A stretch of DNA of 64,000 nucleotides from Steromphala cineraria (taxonomy: Eukaryota; Mollusca; Gastropoda; Trochida; Trochidae), in assembly GCA_916613615.1 (NCBI GenBank), contig OU744735.1, positions 52,716,082 through 52,780,081 of the forward strand. The letters run 5' to 3'. Shown here in pieces: positions 60,621 to 64,000 of this stretch. A program made the translations under genes and the position numbers. Numbering within the stretch: the first letter of the stretch is position 1; every line of letters begins with the position of its first letter. The notes beneath the pieces are model-generated. The model worked only from the letters and a program-made list of their open reading frames with translations, was not told the origin of the DNA and made no database searches.

Positions 60621-61519
60621 TTTAGCTCATCAGGCCTGAAAGGTCAGATGGGCTTATAGCATGGCCCGTCGTCCGGCGTCCGTCCGGTGTCCGTAAACTT
60701 TTGAAACTTTCGACTTCTCCTCATAAACCATATACACTAGAGAGCTGATATTTTGTGTGCAGGTACCTTGGCATGTGGGGATTCTGATTTGTAACTTTGG
60801 TGACCCTGTGACCCCAATTAAGGGCCAGAGGGGACACGCCCTTAAAACTTATTTTCATCTTCTTCTCCAGAAGCAGAAGCCCCAGAGAGCTGAAATTTTA
60901 TGTACAGGCACCTTGGCATATGGGGATTCTAATTTGTAACTTTTGTGACCCTGTGACCCCAATTAAGGGCCACAGGGGCCACACCCTTAAAACCTCTGTT
61001 CGTCTTCTTCTCCAGAACCAATGACTCGACTATAGATCTGAAATTGTGTGTACAGGTACCTTGGCATGTGGGGATTCTGATTTGTAACTTTGGTGACCCT
61101 GTGACCCTAGGGCCACAGGGGCCAAGCCCTTAAAACTTATTTTCATCTTCTTCTCCAGGAGCAGAAGCCCAAGAGAGCTGAAATTTTTATTTTTTTCTCC
61201 AGAAGCATAAGGCCTAGCAAGCTAAGACTTTGTGTACAGACTCCTTGACTAGTGAGGATTATAAATTGTAGCTTGGGTTCCTGTGGCCCCTAATAAGGGC
61301 CTTAGGGACCATGCCCTAAAAACCTATTTTCATCTTCTCCAGAAGCAGAAGGCCTAGAAAGCTGAAACTTTGTGTACAAACTCCTTATCTTGTGAGGATT
61401 ATAAATTGTAGCTTTGGTGGCCCCATGGTCCCTACTAAGGGGGCACCACATTGGCCACACCCTATAGCGAAATCAAATGTAAAGCCTGATGAGCTACAGA
61501 GCCCATGGCTCTATTTTTC
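60621..61519 (+). repeat. Repeat family 1, full copy
   Basis: Hairpin start (AGCTCATCAGGCCTGaaAGGTCAGATGGGCTT) at 60623, cgtccggcgtccgtccgg-type stretch, about five tandem units of about 147 bases, and end 'gatgagctacagagcccatggctcta'. Confidence 0.8.
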
Positions 61520-62812
61520 AAAAATGCCTTTGGCTTCATTTTGTATCAGGATAAAAAAATACTTATTTCTGACTAATTTCATTTAGTGATGGATAAGTTA
61601 CAATTCTCAATTTATTGGATGATGACTGATTTCTGGTTAAAACAATATTTTAAAAGGGCATTGAAAATATATATATTTCACAACAATACATGGCCCAACA
61701 GAATGAAGATTTATAAAATGAACCCTACCCAAAATAATTCTTTACCTTTATCAGATAGAGCAAAAACAGTATTCCTAATTTCAACTGGTTATAATTTACC
61801 AATTGGAGAAAAAAAGATGTCAAGGAATACGATTTTTATTTGAACTAACTAGCTGATGTCATAAAATAGCCAGGTGTTGATAATTGTGCATTATATAACC
61901 TACCTGCTATAAATTATATAGATAGTCATCATTTAATAGCTTTTAATTAGGTAACAGACAGGAAATATGATAGACAGTAAAGTAATTGTGTAATAAGTGA
62001 ATATCTGATCTAAATAAAGTAAATAACACGTGCAGACCAATGTCATTGTTTATTCAACATTTTTACACAACGTTCAAATCTAAATGTGAGAATTGTAAAT
62101 TCTGATTATTGCCATAAATCAGTGTATAAAATAGACTGGAAACCTAGCCTGTCATGAAAATTATTTGGTCAAGTCCTTAGGGGAAAATAAAGAAAAAGTT
62201 TGAAAAGCAACCAGTCCTGACCAAAAAGTAGCCAGTCCTGACAGAAAGTAGCCAGTCAAGGACTGGTGGACGGGCTATATTTTAAACACTGCATAAATCA
62301 GCGAAAAACTTTGTGCTTTGTTTTATATTTTACTAATCAGAAAAGGATTTTTTCTCTGCATGCCAAACTGTTCATTCAGTGAAAATGCGAGCTCGAAACA
62401 AAAAATCTGTGTAGTGATCAGAACATGCGAGTTTGACATTTCTCTCTTTGACTTAACACAGCGCGTCCTATTTGGCGTGGAAAGATCAATGCAATGTGAT
62501 GGAAATTTGTCTATGGAGACTAATCTGACTTCATCAGGAGATATTCTAGGACAGTTGACAGTAACACAATGACATGACCTACTGTTAATCGCTTGGAAAA
62601 CGCAGAATTACGGATTTCACTTATCATTTTCCACATAAGCAGACAAACGCTTCCCCTTCTGCCACAGCATTTTCAGTATCCCCTTCCCGTGGCCTCTCAG
62701 CCCTGTTTTTGTTTGTCCTATTTAAAATTTCTTGCTGTTATACATCGATAGACTGGCACAAAACGTATAAACAATCCTTTCATATTTTGCAATGCGAAGT
62801 GGGTGCAATAAT
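61520..62812. other. Intergenic sequence
   Basis: AT-rich. Frames of 64-85 codons match nothing I recognise. A 'tagccagtcctgac' motif is repeated twice near 62210-62250. Confidence 0.4.
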
Positions 62813-62813
62813 C

Positions 62814-63002
62814 AGCCCTATAATCTATAACTTTGATGGCCCTGTTGTCCGTAATAAGGGCAACAGGGGCCATGCTCTCATGGCCTATTTTCATCTTCTT
62901 CTCCAGTAGCATCAGGCCTAGAAATCTTGTGTTCATACTCCTTAACTAGTGAGGATTATTATTTATAGCTTTGGTGGTCCTGTGGACCCTAATAAGGACT
63001 CA
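62814..63002 (+). repeat. Repeat family 1, internal fragment
   Basis: One and a half units ('ggccctgttgtccgtaataagggcaacaggggcc', 'catcttcttctccag'). Confidence 0.7.
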
Positions 63003-63562
63003 TGTGTTAGAGTGCACTATTGTGTTATTGAAATATCAAGCGAGAAAGTCTATATTTTGTCGATTGTTGTTTTTGCCTTTGTTTGATATTAGTGTATAAG
63101 TTCTTGCTAATGAATTTTATTGAGGTAAGTTAAAAATCATGGCAAAATCCTTTCCACTGAATATGATTGACAAAAACTTGCTATCAAAGGTCCTAAGACC
63201 AGCAATTTCAGTATGATAATGTGATAACAATAACAATAACAACGGGAAAGGTAACAATTACTTCAAAGGATAAATTTCAAAAAAGCTAAAGAAAATATAT
63301 GTACGAATATCAATAAATAAGTGCATGTTATATGTGAGGGTTTCATTGATGTTCATCACATGCAAACTTCTTAACTCTAATGCTGTTATAAACTACAATC
63401 AAGGAACAATGTTGGCTGATTTTGAGGAAGAATAAATTCATATTATTATATGTGTGATCTCAAATGACACTTATATTATTCTCTATGTGACATGTTGGAA
63501 GGCATGTTGACTGTTTTATCTGATTTGTTTCATTGATTACAAGGTTCATATTTCTGTTTTAG
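63003..63562. other. Intergenic or intron sequence
   Basis: No feature until a good acceptor (tttctgttttag) ends at 63562. Confidence 0.35.
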
Positions 63563-63826
63563 AACCCCTGGAAGTAAAAGAAGACACGAGAGAGAGAGAG
63601 TGAGGATAGTGATGACGAAGCCATCACTCAGTCAGCCCCAATAAAAAAAAGAGGATTTACAACACTTGGACACTTAAAGAAAAGCAAGCAAAAGACCTCC
63701 ACTGATGCATCTTCACAATGTCACCGGCGAAACGAAAAAGTTTCTAAACTTTCCCATTCCTCCCTTGACATCATTGACCATAATTTCTGTGCTAGCATTT
63801 TAACCCACTGCACAGAAGTAGAATAG
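63563..63826 (+). CDS. Possible terminal exon of an unrecognised gene
   Basis: After the acceptor at 63562, one frame reads TPGSKRRHERER up to a (GA)n run at 63587-63600. Two bases out of register, a second frame reads EDSDDEAITQSAPIKKRGF, then TTLGHLKKSKQK, on to TAG at 63824 (75 codons from 63602). The acidic-then-basic composition and preserved register look protein-like, but I recognise no family. The GA run is a likely place for a two-base slip or a sequencing error. Not certain to be coding. Confidence 0.3.
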
Positions 63827-63904
63827 TCCAATCAGAAGACAGCATGTTAAATGAACCGATTTGAAAAAATACTTTTGTATGCATGTTACAAGGGAGAGAA
63901 GCAC

Positions 63905-64000
63905 TTAATTATACCCCCGCTGCTTATACCCCTGCTACGACGTAGTCGGGGTATATAGCGCTCCGCGTGTCCGTGTGTGCGTCCGTCCGATATTGTTTCC
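63905..64000 (+). repeat. Repeat family 4 (TACCCC hairpin + CCGT), cut by window end
   Basis: ATACCCCtgCTACGACGTAGtcGGGGTAT (63926-63954) is a near-perfect hairpin, followed by 'gcgctccgcgtgtccgtgtgtgcgtccgtccg'. The rest lies beyond the window. Confidence 0.65.

Overview
The window looks like nuclear DNA from a mollusc, most likely a bivalve. The DNA is AT-rich. Its few host genes are split by GT-AG introns, and nearly everything else is transposon-derived. Several dispersed repeats begin with a short hairpin followed by a CCGT-type microsatellite, a style I associate with bivalve genomes. The species cannot be named from sequence reading alone.

Host genes. Two paralogous Golgi-type carbohydrate sulfotransferase genes lie tail to tail. 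Gene 1 (+, exons 6345-6420, 7284-7474, 7787-8899) looks complete at 459 codons. Gene 2 (-, exons 17519-17709 and 15566-16675) lacks a visible first exon. They share exon 2 and the end of exon 3 almost base for base but differ strongly at the start of exon 3. Two orphan exons of a GT25 (procollagen galactosyltransferase-like) gene sit at 54688-55157, the first with a one-base loss. A possible unrecognised terminal exon is at 63563-63826.

Mobile DNA. The centrepiece (about 43260-48800) is a two-gene DNA transposon. A six-exon THAP plus DDE transposase on + has an unbroken frame. It converges on a four-exon gene on - that encodes a SAP domain, a SWIM zinc finger and a YqaJ-type nuclease, broken by a two-base AG insertion. 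This layout fits the ISL2EU/IS4EU group. A CR1/L2-group LINE (28968-32302) carries a 2A-like motif near its N terminus and has lost its catalytic YxDD box through a short deletion. At least six further LINE pieces are present. Three LINE 3' tails share a covarying RNA stem. A degraded DD34D mariner (57062-59088) lies inside a larger inverted-repeat element and is itself split by another repeat.

Non-autonomous elements. These include about nine copies of a TA-flanked family with TIR AAGGGGCAGTAGCACG, all in the first 37 kb; a pogo-like MITE in a sulfotransferase intron; a 1.3 kb element with a CTG target duplication whose empty site can be read from sister repeats; a 610-bp element with 60-bp TIRs and a 9-bp target duplication; a 1.4 kb element with TIR starting TAGGGGAGACCAG; and a 2.2 kb element with ATCGGGCC-type iterations. 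Four hairpin-plus-CCGT repeat families recur throughout, densest from 53 to 64 kb. Microsatellites include a (TCA)n tract of about 700 bp that fills a sulfotransferase intron and a (CT)n tract of 113 bp.

Boundaries, frames and splice sites were read by eye. Family names rest on recognised motifs, not on searches.
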